A stretch of DNA of 10,455 bases from Spirochaetota bacterium (GCA_022704585.1 JAKJGD010000032.1:1-10455); one strand, 5' to 3'. Shown: positions 1-6,484, numbered from the stretch's first letter. Notes: a model not told the origin generated them from the sequence alone. Made by a program: numbers and translations.

Positions 1-582
1 GAAGGGCTCACCCCGCAGTTCCCTGAGACGGGCCAGCACCGATCGTCCCAGGAGGAGCACCTGGTTCCCGTAGTCGTTGACGTAAAATTCACGTTCAACC
101 GTATCGCCGCTGAATTCGAGAAGGTTCGCGATGGTGTCTCCAACCGCTGCGGCCCGTGCCGAAACGATGTTGAGCGGGCCGGTCGGATTGGCTGAGACGA
201 ACTCGAGATTGACGCGGCGCGGGTCCTTCTTCTGCTCCCTGCCGTATTCAGCGCCCCGGCTGATAATCTCCTTCATCGTATCGAAGAGGAAGGATCCGGA
301 GAGATAGATGTTGATGAAGCCGGGTTTGACCAGCTCGACCTTGTCGATCATGGGCTCGTCGCCCATGTGCCGTACCAGAACGCTCCCGATCTCCATCGGT
401 GATTTCTTGAGCAGCCGTGCAGATTCGAGGGCAAAGGGTGCCGCATAATCACCGAATTTCGCGTCGCGCGGGTATTCCACCTTGCGGTCTACGGCAGGCA
501 GCTCGTCGGGAAATACGCCATCCCGGACTGCACCCGCTACCGCCCTTGAGATGATGGATGAAATTTCATTTTTAATATTCAC
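1..582 (-). CDS. argS: Arginyl-tRNA synthetase, N-terminal part (partial)
   Basis: Charges tRNA-Arg with arginine in the cytoplasm (class Ia synthetase). The 194 codons present cover the N-terminal tRNA-binding (Add-1) domain, with FGDYAAPFAL at residues 43-52 and KPGFINIYLS at 86-95, then the start of the catalytic domain with EFVSANPTGPL at 127-137 and YVNDYGNQV further on; this order is diagnostic of bacterial ArgRS. The C-terminal two thirds lie outside the window. The start is taken as GTG at 582-580: it is the only suitable in-frame start next to a plausible ribosome binding site (AGGGA, about 6 nt upstream), and the nearby ATG at 569-567 is out of frame. Odd point: the HIGH signature, normally HVGH or HIGH right after NPTGPL, reads N-I-V-S (residues 138-141), so both histidines are missing. 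The reading frame is otherwise intact, so I regard it as a functional variant rather than a pseudogene. Confidence 0.95.
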   Translation of the reverse strand, partial: MNIKNEISSIISRAVAGAVRDGVFPDELPAVDRKVEYPRDAKFGDYAAPFALESARLLKKSPMEIGSVLVRHMGDEPMIDKVELVKPGFINIYLSGSFLFDTMKEIISRGAEYGREQKKDPRRVNLEFVSANPTGPLNIVSARAAAVGDTIANLLEFSGDTVEREFYVNDYGNQVLLLGRSVLARLRELRGEPF

Positions 583-613
583 GAGAAATCCCTGTACTTG
601 TTCATGGTAACCG

Positions 614-631
614 TTAAATAACGTTATTTAA
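614..631. promoter_or_regulatory. 18-bp perfect palindrome upstream of argS
   Basis: The sequence TTAAATAACGTTATTTAA reads identically on both strands. It lies about 31 bp upstream of the argS GTG start, in the gap between argS and the divergent cyclase gene. The left half-site motif GTTAAATA (613-620) recurs in the same orientation at 637-644, giving three related half-sites. With no unpaired loop it suits a dimeric DNA-binding protein better than an RNA hairpin. The binding protein is unknown, and operator function is inference. Confidence 0.4.
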
Positions 632-854
632 AAAAGGTTAAATACGAGCCTATTTGTCAATCACATTTACCGGAGCAGGCAGCATCCCGGGGACTCTATT
701 TCCGGAATTACCCCGGAACCGCATTATAGACAAATGGGCCGTACTTCGTCGGTGAAAAATTCAACGGGGCAAAATAAATCACTTGAAAATATTATCCAAT
801 GCCTCCATGGTAATCGTGCACTGCTCAATATTGCAATCTTATCTGTCCGACTGC

Positions 855-860
855 GAGGTG
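855..860 (+). promoter_or_regulatory. Ribosome binding site deciding the cyclase start
   Basis: GAGGTG lies just before the ATG at 864 (GAGG followed by 5 nt). The longer open frame could begin at a TTG at 783 or an ATG at 807, but neither has a Shine-Dalgarno match, and the extra 27 residues would precede the natural cytoplasmic N-terminus of the first membrane helix. The start at 864 is therefore preferred. Confidence 0.7.
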
Positions 861-863
861 AAC

Positions 864-2858
864 ATGGCGTCTTTTAAAATCGAAAAAGGGCATCTGATGG
901 GCTTCCTCATGTCCATGGTGACTCTCCTGATCATTTCACTCCTGTTTTTCTCCGCTATTTTCGAGCGATTAGAACTGGTCATGTTCTATTTCAGGGACCC
1001 CGACCAGAAAACCAAAGTCATCCAGAAAGGCGCCGAGCAGCGCAAGCCCAACAAGCGCGTGCGCGGCGACATCATCATACTGGGGATAGACGAGCGCACC
1101 ATCCGGCATTTTTCAGATCAGGGCGTGGACTGGCCCTTCCCCTGGGAGCTTCACACGAAATTCATCAACTACGTCGGATCGGGAAAACCCAAGGCCATCC
1201 TTTATGACATCATGTTCCTCGATCACAAGAAAGGCGAAAAGGAGATGGCCGCCGCCATCGCAAAGGCGGGATCGGTATTTCTCGACTACCCCTTCGAGAC
1301 GAAGTACATCAACAAGGACTACAAGGACCAGATGGAGCGCCTGAAAATTTTGCAGAAATTCCGGATCCCGGTTGACCCGGAGGACAAATCCCAGGCGCAT
1401 GTCGCCGAGGCGGTGCCGCCCACCCCGGACCTGTCGGCGGCCTCCAAGGGCATAGGGTTCGCCAATATTTTCCCCGGCCCGGACAATATCAACAGGGCCA
1501 TGCCCCTCCTTATCAAGTGGAACGGCTGGTACTACCCGAATATTGACCTCCTGGTCGTCATGGAGTATTTCGGCATCGGGAACAAGGACATGGAGATCAA
1601 GTGGGGCAAATACATAAAGCTGAAGAACCTGCCCCTCGCGAAGATGGCCAAGCCGAACGACCAACGCGAGATCATCATCCCCATCGATAACCGCGGATTC
1701 ATGGACATAAATTTTATCGGCGGTTTCGGATGCTATGCGGATTATCCGTTCGCCTACTTCTGCAAGGACGGGGACATGCTCAAGGGAAATCCGCCCAACA
1801 CCTCATTGAAGGACAAGATCGTGCTGGTGGCCGCGTATTCCGTGACCGGAATAGCAACCGACGAAAAGCAGTCTCCCTACGGGGCCATGTTCGGGATCGA
1901 GCATCACGCCAACACCCTCAATACGATTCTGAACCAGGACTTCCTGTTCCGTATGACCGATATGCAGAACCTGATCGTATTGCTTGTCATCGCCCTGGTT
2001 CTCGGCCTGCTCCTTCCCCGGCTCTCGATCGTTTGGTCGCTGGCGATCACGGGCATATTCCTTATTCTCTATATCGTGGGTGCGTATTTTCTCTTCGATA
2101 TATTCAATTATATCGTTGCGCTCGCAACCCCCGTCATACAGGTCGGTTTCATGTTCACGCTCATCATCACATATCGGGTGCTCACCGAGCAGCGTGAAAA
2201 GCGTTATATCCGGCAGACGTTTTCAAAGTTCGTATCTAAAACGGTCGTTGACGAGCTTCTAAAGAAACCGGAAATGCTGAAACTCGGGGGCGAGAAAAAG
2301 ATACTCTCTGTGCTGTTCTCTGACATCCGCGGCTTCACAACCCTCTCGGAGCGGATGACGCCGGAGCATCTGGTCGATCACCTAAACCACTACCTCCAGG
2401 CAATGACCGATATCGTGATTAAATACGACGGCACACTGGACAAGTACGTCGGGGACGAAATAATGGCCTTCTGGGGGGCGCCCATCCCTCAAAATAACCA
2501 TGCCCTGCTGTCCTGCAAGGCCGCCATAGAAATGATGACCAAGCTCAAGGAAATGAACACTCACTGGCGGCAGGAGGGAAAGGATGCCATCAACATCGGC
2601 ATCGGGATCAATACGGGCGAGATGATCGTCGGGAACGTCGGCTCCTCCTCTCGCATGGATTACACGCTCATCGGCGACAACGTCAACCTGGGAGCCCGCC
2701 TCGAAGGTACCAACAAGATTTACTCGACCAATATCATCATCAGCGAGTACACCTATGAGCAGGTCAAAGAACAGGTTATAGTACGCGAGCTCGATCTGAT
2801 ACGGGTGAAGGGCAAGGACCGGCCGGTCACCATATACGAATTGATCGATGTGAAGTAG
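864..2858 (+). CDS. CHASE2-domain class III adenylate/guanylate cyclase, membrane-bound
   Basis: Makes a cyclic nucleotide, most likely cAMP from ATP, in response to an extracytoplasmic signal. Numbering is from ATG 864 (664 aa). There is a short cytoplasmic N-terminus, one membrane helix at about 12-33, a large periplasmic CHASE2 sensor at about 35-365 (start VRGDIIILGIDERTI, central GIGFANIFPGPDNINRAMPLL), three closely spaced helices at about 369-386, 388-410 and 414-437, a short linker, and a catalytic domain at about 478-660. Visible catalytic residues are the two metal-binding Asp of FSDIRGFT (D487) and YVGDEIMAFWG (D531), the purine-contacting Lys of LDKYVGD (K527), and the Asn and Arg of NVNLGARL (N608, R612). 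The second purine-contact position is Thr (YTLIGD, T601) rather than Asp, the class IIIb pattern. All residues for activity are present. The signal sensed by CHASE2 is unknown. It converges with the AsmA-like gene, 28 bp away. Confidence 0.93.
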   Translation: MASFKIEKGHLMGFLMSMVTLLIISLLFFSAIFERLELVMFYFRDPDQKTKVIQKGAEQRKPNKRVRGDIIILGIDERTIRHFSDQGVDWPFPWELHTKFINYVGSGKPKAILYDIMFLDHKKGEKEMAAAIAKAGSVFLDYPFETKYINKDYKDQMERLKILQKFRIPVDPEDKSQAHVAEAVPPTPDLSAASKGIGFANIFPGPDNINRAMPLLIKWNGWYYPNIDLLVVMEYFGIGNKDMEIKWGKYIKLKNLPLAKMAKPNDQREIIIPIDNRGFMDINFIGGFGCYADYPFAYFCKDGDMLKGNPPNTSLKDKIVLVAAYSVTGIATDEKQSPYGAMFGIEHHANTLNTILNQDFLFRMTDMQNLIVLLVIALVLGLLLPRLSIVWSLAITGIFLILYIVGAYFLFDIFNYIVALATPVIQVGFMFTLIITYRVLTEQREKRYIRQTFSKFVSKTVVDELLKKPEMLKLGGEKKILSVLFSDIRGFTTLSERMTPEHLVDHLNHYLQAMTDIVIKYDGTLDKYVGDEIMAFWGAPIPQNNHALLSCKAAIEMMTKLKEMNTHWRQEGKDAINIGIGINTGEMIVGNVGSSSRMDYTLIGDNVNLGARLEGTNKIYSTNIIISEYTYEQVKEQVIVRELDLIRVKGKDRPVTIYELIDVK

Positions 2859-2886
2859 CGGAAGGCGCCCATGTGACGGGCAGCCA

Positions 2887-5127
2887 TCAAAAGCAGGCTT
2901 TCTGGGAATCCTTCTTGCCTGCAAAGTCGAGGCAGGGTGCCAGCAGGGGCCCGCTCAGCTTCAGGGGGACAACCGTGACCGCCGCGTCCTTCCGGATCGT
3001 CGCAGCAAACATGCTGCTCATGCCGGCTTCGTACATGTAATCGCCGATCGCGCTGAACCTGAGCGTGTCTCCCCGTACCGTAAAATTGCTGAACCAGAAG
3101 TTCTCTCCCTGCTGGGACGCGGAGAAGGTAATATCTTCATAATTTATCGTTGATAACGCTCCGGCATCGCTGCCGTTCTTCCTTAAAAAACGCATGACGT
3201 TCTGCTGGAGGTTCGTATCGGTCATGGTCCCCTTGCCCACGTATACGTTCAGATGCCCTTTCGCATTATCCAGCATGTCGCCGATTCTCCCGACCGAAAC
3301 CTCCATCGAGAAATCGCAGCGAGCCATGCCTCCGACGGACCCTTTCATTCCGCTGTCCGCATAGAATCCGGCCAGGTCGAAATTATCGATCTTGCCGTCC
3401 AGCTTTATATAGGGTTGGTCGCTGTTGAAATAGGCCTGTCCTCCTAAGCGGTAATCCGCACCATACCCTTCTACGCTGAAATCTTTTACGAGCAATGCGC
3501 CCCTATCGAGCCGCATGTTAAAAAGGAAATTGCTCCAGCTCGCCTTGCGGCCGTAAAACACCCTGTCGGCCGACCAGGCCAGGTCGACAAAGTTATTATT
3601 GAGGAATTTTCCCAGCGGCTTCTGGAGGAAGGGGACTTTTTCCGATCCGCCCCGCTTGTCGTCGTACGCCGCAAGGAAGCTCCTGTCTACGAGGAAAATA
3701 ACCAGGCTGCGGATGTTCTCGAGGTTCATTCTCGCAGACCGGGCGACAATCTTCGTCTCCGACCGGAACGGTACCCAGTTCGAGATCGCCGTTCGTGATT
3801 TTATCCCGATGTCCGACTTAAGTGGCTTTGCGGCAATATCCACCGAAAGGGACTGCTCGTCCAGTTTTAGCGTGAGACGCGACTCTTCCAGCAGGTTGAG
3901 CTCGCCTTCCTTTTCGGTTTTCGTTATGGTGAAATTCTCCAGGCCGGCCACGATCTTCGTCCCTGCCGCCTTATTATTTTTCAGGTCCAGAAAAAGATTT
4001 CCTTCGCAGGTGAGCGTACCGTCACATGCGATATCCTTGATGGGAGTGAAATTCTGTGAGAGGTCGCCCAGATCTATCGAATTCGTTTTAAATGCAGCCT
4101 TGAGAATCCTTGTTTTATCATTGTCGGAATAGGAACCGGACGACTCTATTGTGAAGGTATCGTCATACAGGTTGAGGGTGCGGGCACTGTATGACTTACT
4201 ATCGGGCTTCATAACAATGTCTACGTCGAGATTGAGATTCTCGTTCTCTACCAGGTTGTGCTTCTTTACAAGTGAAACAACTGACAGATTGTTCGTTTCA
4301 CACGTCCCCTTGATCGACAGCGTCCCTTTAGACCGCCCGATCTCGAGGTCGACCGAACCGCCCCCTTCGAGTGCTACGCCGGCTACCTTGTATTCCACTA
4401 TGTGCTCATTCATGTAGGTCAGGTCGATATTGTCAATGCGCACCGTGTGGTCAAAGGTGTCGCCCTTACCGGTATCAACCGTGCCGCTTATCGAAAACGA
4501 GCCCTTCCGTATTGTCTCGGTTTTATACGGCTTTATGATGCCGTCCATGGCATAGTATAACATGGTTTTTTCGAGATCGATGACCGCGTCGACCTTGTCG
4601 AGCTCCAGGGTGATCTGCTTGTCATGGAGGGATTCGCGGTAATTGACCTTCGCATTATGGACGTGCAGATAAAATTCAGGACTGGTTCCCGTCGCCCGCT
4701 TGATGAACCGTGCCGGATTAATCACCTGTTCGAAGCATTCCAGGTGGCTCTTACCGTATTTTTTCAGGAAAGTAATCTCCGATTTATAGAAATCGATCCC
4801 GCTGACGGTTATCGAGCCATGGAGCAGGCCGATAAAATCGAGGTCGATGACGGCCTTGTTGCTTTTAACGAGGCTTATATTATCATTAAAATCGCTGGTT
4901 ATCGAAATGTCAAAATCCCTGATGACGATGTTGCCGGAATAATCAATATACAGGTCTTCGAATTTAACCGCCTTATCAAGGCTGGACTTGAAATATTCGG
5001 TTACGGCCTCCTTGAGCAGGCGCTCCGGGTACACAACATAAAAAACGAGCCGTGACGTGGCGGCCAGGTTTATGATAACCGCGAGCGCGGCAACCGCAAT
5101 ACAGATATATTTTTTTTTATGTTTCAT
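2887..5127 (-). CDS. AsmA-family envelope protein
   Basis: A 746-residue protein with a basic start (MKHKKK), a single membrane helix at about 7-31, and a long remainder of alternating beta-strand sequence, consistent with an inner-membrane-anchored protein exposed to the periplasm. The C-terminal part (about 590-735) carries AsmA-like features: GSVGGMARCDFSMEV, then RIGDMLDNAKGHLNVYVGKGTM, and near the end the 'PLKLSGPLLAPCLDF' pattern. AsmA/TamB/YhdP relatives form long beta-grooves proposed to move phospholipids between the inner and outer membrane; applying that role here is inference. No catalytic motif is visible. The start fits the signal-anchor layout, although no strong Shine-Dalgarno sequence precedes it. 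A run of nine A residues encodes codons 4-6. A promoter with a perfect TATAAT lies about 35 bp upstream. Family assignment rests on architecture and C-terminal motifs, so a related repeating beta-groove family is possible. Confidence 0.72.
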   Translation of the reverse strand: MKHKKKYICIAVAALAVIINLAATSRLVFYVVYPERLLKEAVTEYFKSSLDKAVKFEDLYIDYSGNIVIRDFDISITSDFNDNISLVKSNKAVIDLDFIGLLHGSITVSGIDFYKSEITFLKKYGKSHLECFEQVINPARFIKRATGTSPEFYLHVHNAKVNYRESLHDKQITLELDKVDAVIDLEKTMLYYAMDGIIKPYKTETIRKGSFSISGTVDTGKGDTFDHTVRIDNIDLTYMNEHIVEYKVAGVALEGGGSVDLEIGRSKGTLSIKGTCETNNLSVVSLVKKHNLVENENLNLDVDIVMKPDSKSYSARTLNLYDDTFTIESSGSYSDNDKTRILKAAFKTNSIDLGDLSQNFTPIKDIACDGTLTCEGNLFLDLKNNKAAGTKIVAGLENFTITKTEKEGELNLLEESRLTLKLDEQSLSVDIAAKPLKSDIGIKSRTAISNWVPFRSETKIVARSARMNLENIRSLVIFLVDRSFLAAYDDKRGGSEKVPFLQKPLGKFLNNNFVDLAWSADRVFYGRKASWSNFLFNMRLDRGALLVKDFSVEGYGADYRLGGQAYFNSDQPYIKLDGKIDNFDLAGFYADSGMKGSVGGMARCDFSMEVSVGRIGDMLDNAKGHLNVYVGKGTMTDTNLQQNVMRFLRKNGSDAGALSTINYEDITFSASQQGENFWFSNFTVRGDTLRFSAIGDYMYEAGMSSMFAATIRKDAAVTVVPLKLSGPLLAPCLDFAGKKDSQKACF

Positions 5128-5139
5128 GGCAATTTGTTA

Positions 5140-5167
5140 TTTACCGGCAGATTACTTGCATTATAAT
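5140..5167 (+). promoter_or_regulatory. Possible promoter of the small ORF-dedA unit
   Basis: On the plus strand TTTACC (5140-5145) and TATAAT (5162-5167) are 16 bp apart. Use of this promoter would give the downstream gene at 5415 an unusually long leader of about 240 nt that includes both hairpins and the direct repeat described in this gap. A closer promoter cannot be excluded. Confidence 0.3.
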
Positions 5168-5170
5168 CTG
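5148..5170. promoter_or_regulatory. Inverted repeat over a bidirectional -10 element
   Basis: CAGATTA (5148-5154) and TAATCTG (5164-5170) form 7-bp arms around a 9-nt spacer. The right arm overlaps ATTATAAT (5160-5167), a palindrome that supplies a TATAAT -10 hexamer on both strands. A dimeric regulator binding here would cover the -10 of both divergent promoters. The geometry is seen in the sequence; operator function is inference. Confidence 0.4.
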
Positions 5171-5189
5171 AACCTAATAGCATCAGCAA
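5160..5189 (-). promoter_or_regulatory. Predicted promoter of the AsmA-like gene
   Basis: On the minus strand a perfect TATAAT (5165-5160) follows a weak -35, TTGCTG (5189-5184), with 18-bp spacing. Transcription would start near 5153, leaving a leader of about 25 nt before the ATG at 5127. Only three of six -35 bases match consensus, so confidence is moderate. Confidence 0.4.
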
Positions 5190-5231
5190 CAGGAATGACC
5201 GCCGCAAAACGGGCAGGTTGTCCGGCGCATC

Positions 5232-5254
5232 TTCCCGGCCGTACCCGGCGGGAA
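5232..5254 (+). other. GC-rich hairpin in the leader of the small ORF
   Basis: TTCCC (5232-5236) pairs with GGGAA (5250-5254), and GCCG (5238-5241) with CGGC (5246-5249), around a TACC loop. The result is a nine-pair stem with a single bulged G at 5237. No T-tract follows on either strand, so it is not an ordinary intrinsic terminator. It overlaps the first copy of the 16-nt direct repeat. Confidence 0.4.
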
Positions 5255-5285
5255 TGAACATTGTCGCTGGTACCCGGTGCGAATG
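5241..5285 (+). repeat. Imperfect 16-nt direct repeat
   Basis: GTACCCGGCGGGAATG (5241-5256) recurs as GTACCCGGTGCGAATG (5270-5285), 14 of 16 bases identical, with a 29-bp offset that is close to three helical turns. Two copies on the same face of the helix would suit tandem protein binding; chance duplication is also possible. Confidence 0.45.
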
Positions 5286-5378
5286 GCATATATGTCAATT
5301 TTCAATATTATTTGCGGTCGAGTCAAGTTAATTTGCCTGTAACGTTGAAAAATGGTACGTATCCCGTTCCTATAAACC

Positions 5379-5405
5379 GCCCGCGGGTTCCTGCGGGCAG
5401 AGGAG
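5379..5405 (+). promoter_or_regulatory. Hairpin abutting the ribosome binding site
   Basis: GCCCGC (5379-5384) and GCGGGC (5393-5398) form a six-pair all-GC stem with an 8-nt loop, followed immediately by AGAGGAG (5399-5405). The AGGAG lies 9 nt before the ATG at 5415 but directly touches the ATG at 5406, so 5415 is the better start. A stable stem this close to the ribosome binding site could influence translation. Confidence 0.45.
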
Positions 5406-5414
5406 ATGTCTCCC

Positions 5415-5741
5415 ATGACTGAACAGTACATAAAGAAAATGATTGAAAAAACAAAGCGCGAATTCGCTGTGGAACGATACGGTGACATTGACATCAACAT
5501 AACCCACCGGGCATTTATCGGGGTCCCCAGCAAGCACCAGAACGATTCCAAAATCATAATCCTGATGACCGATCCCTTCAGAAAAAACAAGGAATTTTAC
5601 GAGTTCACGGTTGACTCCATCGACCGGATGGAGGAGATTGGCACGATCACGAATGAAGACGGCCAGAGCGCGATGAAGGTCAGGATCTGGGTCAAGAAGG
5701 GAGTGCCGGCAATCAAGGCCAAACCATTCATTGTGAAATGA
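5415..5741 (+). CDS. Conserved-looking small protein of unknown function
   Basis: A 108-residue protein from ATG 5415, preceded by a strong AGGAG at 5401-5405. I do not recognise the family. It has a charged, probably helical N-terminus (about 1-25), then a segment rich in alternating beta-type residues: DIDINITHRAF at about 23-33, SKIIILMTDPF at about 43-53, EFYEFTVDSIDRMEEIGTI at about 58-76, and MKVRIWVKKG at about 85-94. There is no signal peptide, membrane helix or cysteine pair, so it is likely a compact soluble alpha/beta protein in the cytoplasm. It ends 19 bp before the DedA gene in the same direction, suggesting a two-gene transcript and possible co-regulation. Coding status is supported by the good ribosome binding site, normal composition and tight spacing. 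No function is claimed. Confidence 0.8.
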   Translation: MTEQYIKKMIEKTKREFAVERYGDIDINITHRAFIGVPSKHQNDSKIIILMTDPFRKNKEFYEFTVDSIDRMEEIGTITNEDGQSAMKVRIWVKKGVPAIKAKPFIVK

Positions 5742-5760
5742 CCGGAGAACAACAACTTGC

Positions 5761-6444
5761 ATGATAGACATAACATATCTTCTCAAGAGCATGGCCCAGT
5801 ACGCCCATTTCATCTCCTTCGGGTTACTGCTCCTGGCGGGTTTCAACATTCCCGTGTCGGAGGACCTCGTTTTCATCATTTCCGCTTCTCTTGCCGCAAC
5901 AACCGTCCCCGAAAATAGCGTCAAGATCTTTACAGGATGCTTCCTGGGTGCTTATTTGAGCGATATAACCGCTTATACCATCGGGCGATACGGCATTAAC
6001 AGGTTGCTCTCTTCTCCCCTCCTTGTCCGTGCTCGGATAGTCAACCCTGCTGCCCTGAAGAACAGGCTATCGTATGCAAAAGGGTTTTTCGACCGGTACG
6101 GAGGCAAGGCGCTGTTTTTCGGCAGATTTTTTCCTTTCGGCGTACGGAATGTGCTTTTTATGTCGTGTGGACTTATCCATATGCCTATTCTAAAATTCCT
6201 GATCATTGACCTGTCTGCACTGGTTTGTACCTCAACGATCCTGTTTTTTCTGGGGTTTTCTTTCGGTAACAATTATCAGACTATCCTTACTTATATAAGC
6301 AGGTATAAAATAATAATTATTATACTGGTTGTCTTATTCGTTCTGTTTATTCTCATTCGAAAAAAATTTTACCGTCATGGAGCTTCAGCTCATAACAAGA
6401 ATCTGGCAGATACAGACATGCCAAAAAACGACGCCGGGGCGTAA
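5761..6444 (+). CDS. DedA family (VTT domain) integral membrane protein
   Basis: A 227-residue inner-membrane protein of the DedA/VTT family. Characterised members act as proton-dependent transporters or lipid flippases, including undecaprenyl-phosphate and phosphatidylethanolamine recycling; the substrate here cannot be read from sequence. Visible family motifs are an acidic residue in a re-entrant loop (IPVSEDL, E34), the G-x3-SD-x3-Y-x2-GR motif (GAYLSDITAYTIGRYG, D68 and R76), a DRYGGKALFFGRFFPFGVR segment (111-129) with the two conserved arginines R122 and R129, and a following Gly-containing helix (SCGLIHMPILKF). Hydrophobic stretches are at about 13-30, 36-65, 116-137, 143-168 and 182-199, with a hydrophilic C-terminal tail. 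A possible ribosome binding site (CGGAGA, 5744-5749) lies 11 nt upstream. It is probably co-transcribed with the small gene before it, and lies across a divergent promoter region from the AsmA-like gene. Confidence 0.88.
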   Translation: MIDITYLLKSMAQYAHFISFGLLLLAGFNIPVSEDLVFIISASLAATTVPENSVKIFTGCFLGAYLSDITAYTIGRYGINRLLSSPLLVRARIVNPAALKNRLSYAKGFFDRYGGKALFFGRFFPFGVRNVLFMSCGLIHMPILKFLIIDLSALVCTSTILFFLGFSFGNNYQTILTYISRYKIIIIILVVLFVLFILIRKKFYRHGASAHNKNLADTDMPKNDAGA

Positions 6445-6462
6445 TTTACTTGACGAAATTCG

Positions 6463-6484
6463 ATAATAAATCATGATTTTATAT
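6463..6484. promoter_or_regulatory. AT-rich palindrome upstream of gspC
   Basis: A perfect 12-bp palindrome, AAATCATGATTT (6468-6479), extends outward as an imperfect one: ATA at 6463-6465 pairs with TAT at 6482-6484, giving nine matched pairs out of eleven. It lies about 110 bp before the gspC start, just upstream of a possible -10 (TATACT, 6494-6499). It may be an operator; the binding protein is unknown. Confidence 0.35.

Larger units (their letters stand above)
583..863. other. Divergent intergenic region, argS / cyclase
   Basis: This 281-bp gap holds the start signals of two divergent genes. Besides the 18-bp palindrome it contains a smaller inverted repeat, TTCCGG at 700-705 and CCGGAA at 713-718 (7-nt spacer). 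On the minus strand a perfect TTGACA -35-like hexamer sits at 660-655, but no -10 hexamer follows at 16-18 bp. On the plus strand a TATAGA-like -10 at 725-730 has no partner -35. I could not define a promoter for either gene with confidence. No RNA gene is visible. Confidence 0.5.

Noticed and set aside
579..605. Eight-codon open frame (MNKYRDFS) on the minus strand whose TGA overlaps the argS GTG as GTGA
   Set aside because: It has no convincing ribosome binding site and no regulatory codon pattern such as repeated Arg codons; short frames like this are common by chance.
655..660. Perfect TTGACA on the minus strand as an argS -35 element
   Set aside because: No -10-like hexamer lies 16-18 bp downstream; the nearest TATTTA is only 10 bp away, so a sigma-70 promoter cannot be assigned.
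2859..2886. Terminator between the convergent cyclase and AsmA-like genes
   Set aside because: Only a four-pair GCCC/GGGC stem (2867-2870, 2878-2881) without a T-tract is present, too weak to call.
5345..5376. TTGAAA and TATAAA as a promoter close to the 5415 gene
   Set aside because: The spacing is 20 bp, outside the normal range, and the -10 region runs straight into the GC-rich hairpin.
6431..6442. ACGCC/GGCGT hairpin at the end of the DedA gene as an intrinsic terminator
   Set aside because: The loop is only two bases unless a pair opens and no T-run follows on the plus strand. The T-run exists only on the minus strand, where no gene needs termination.
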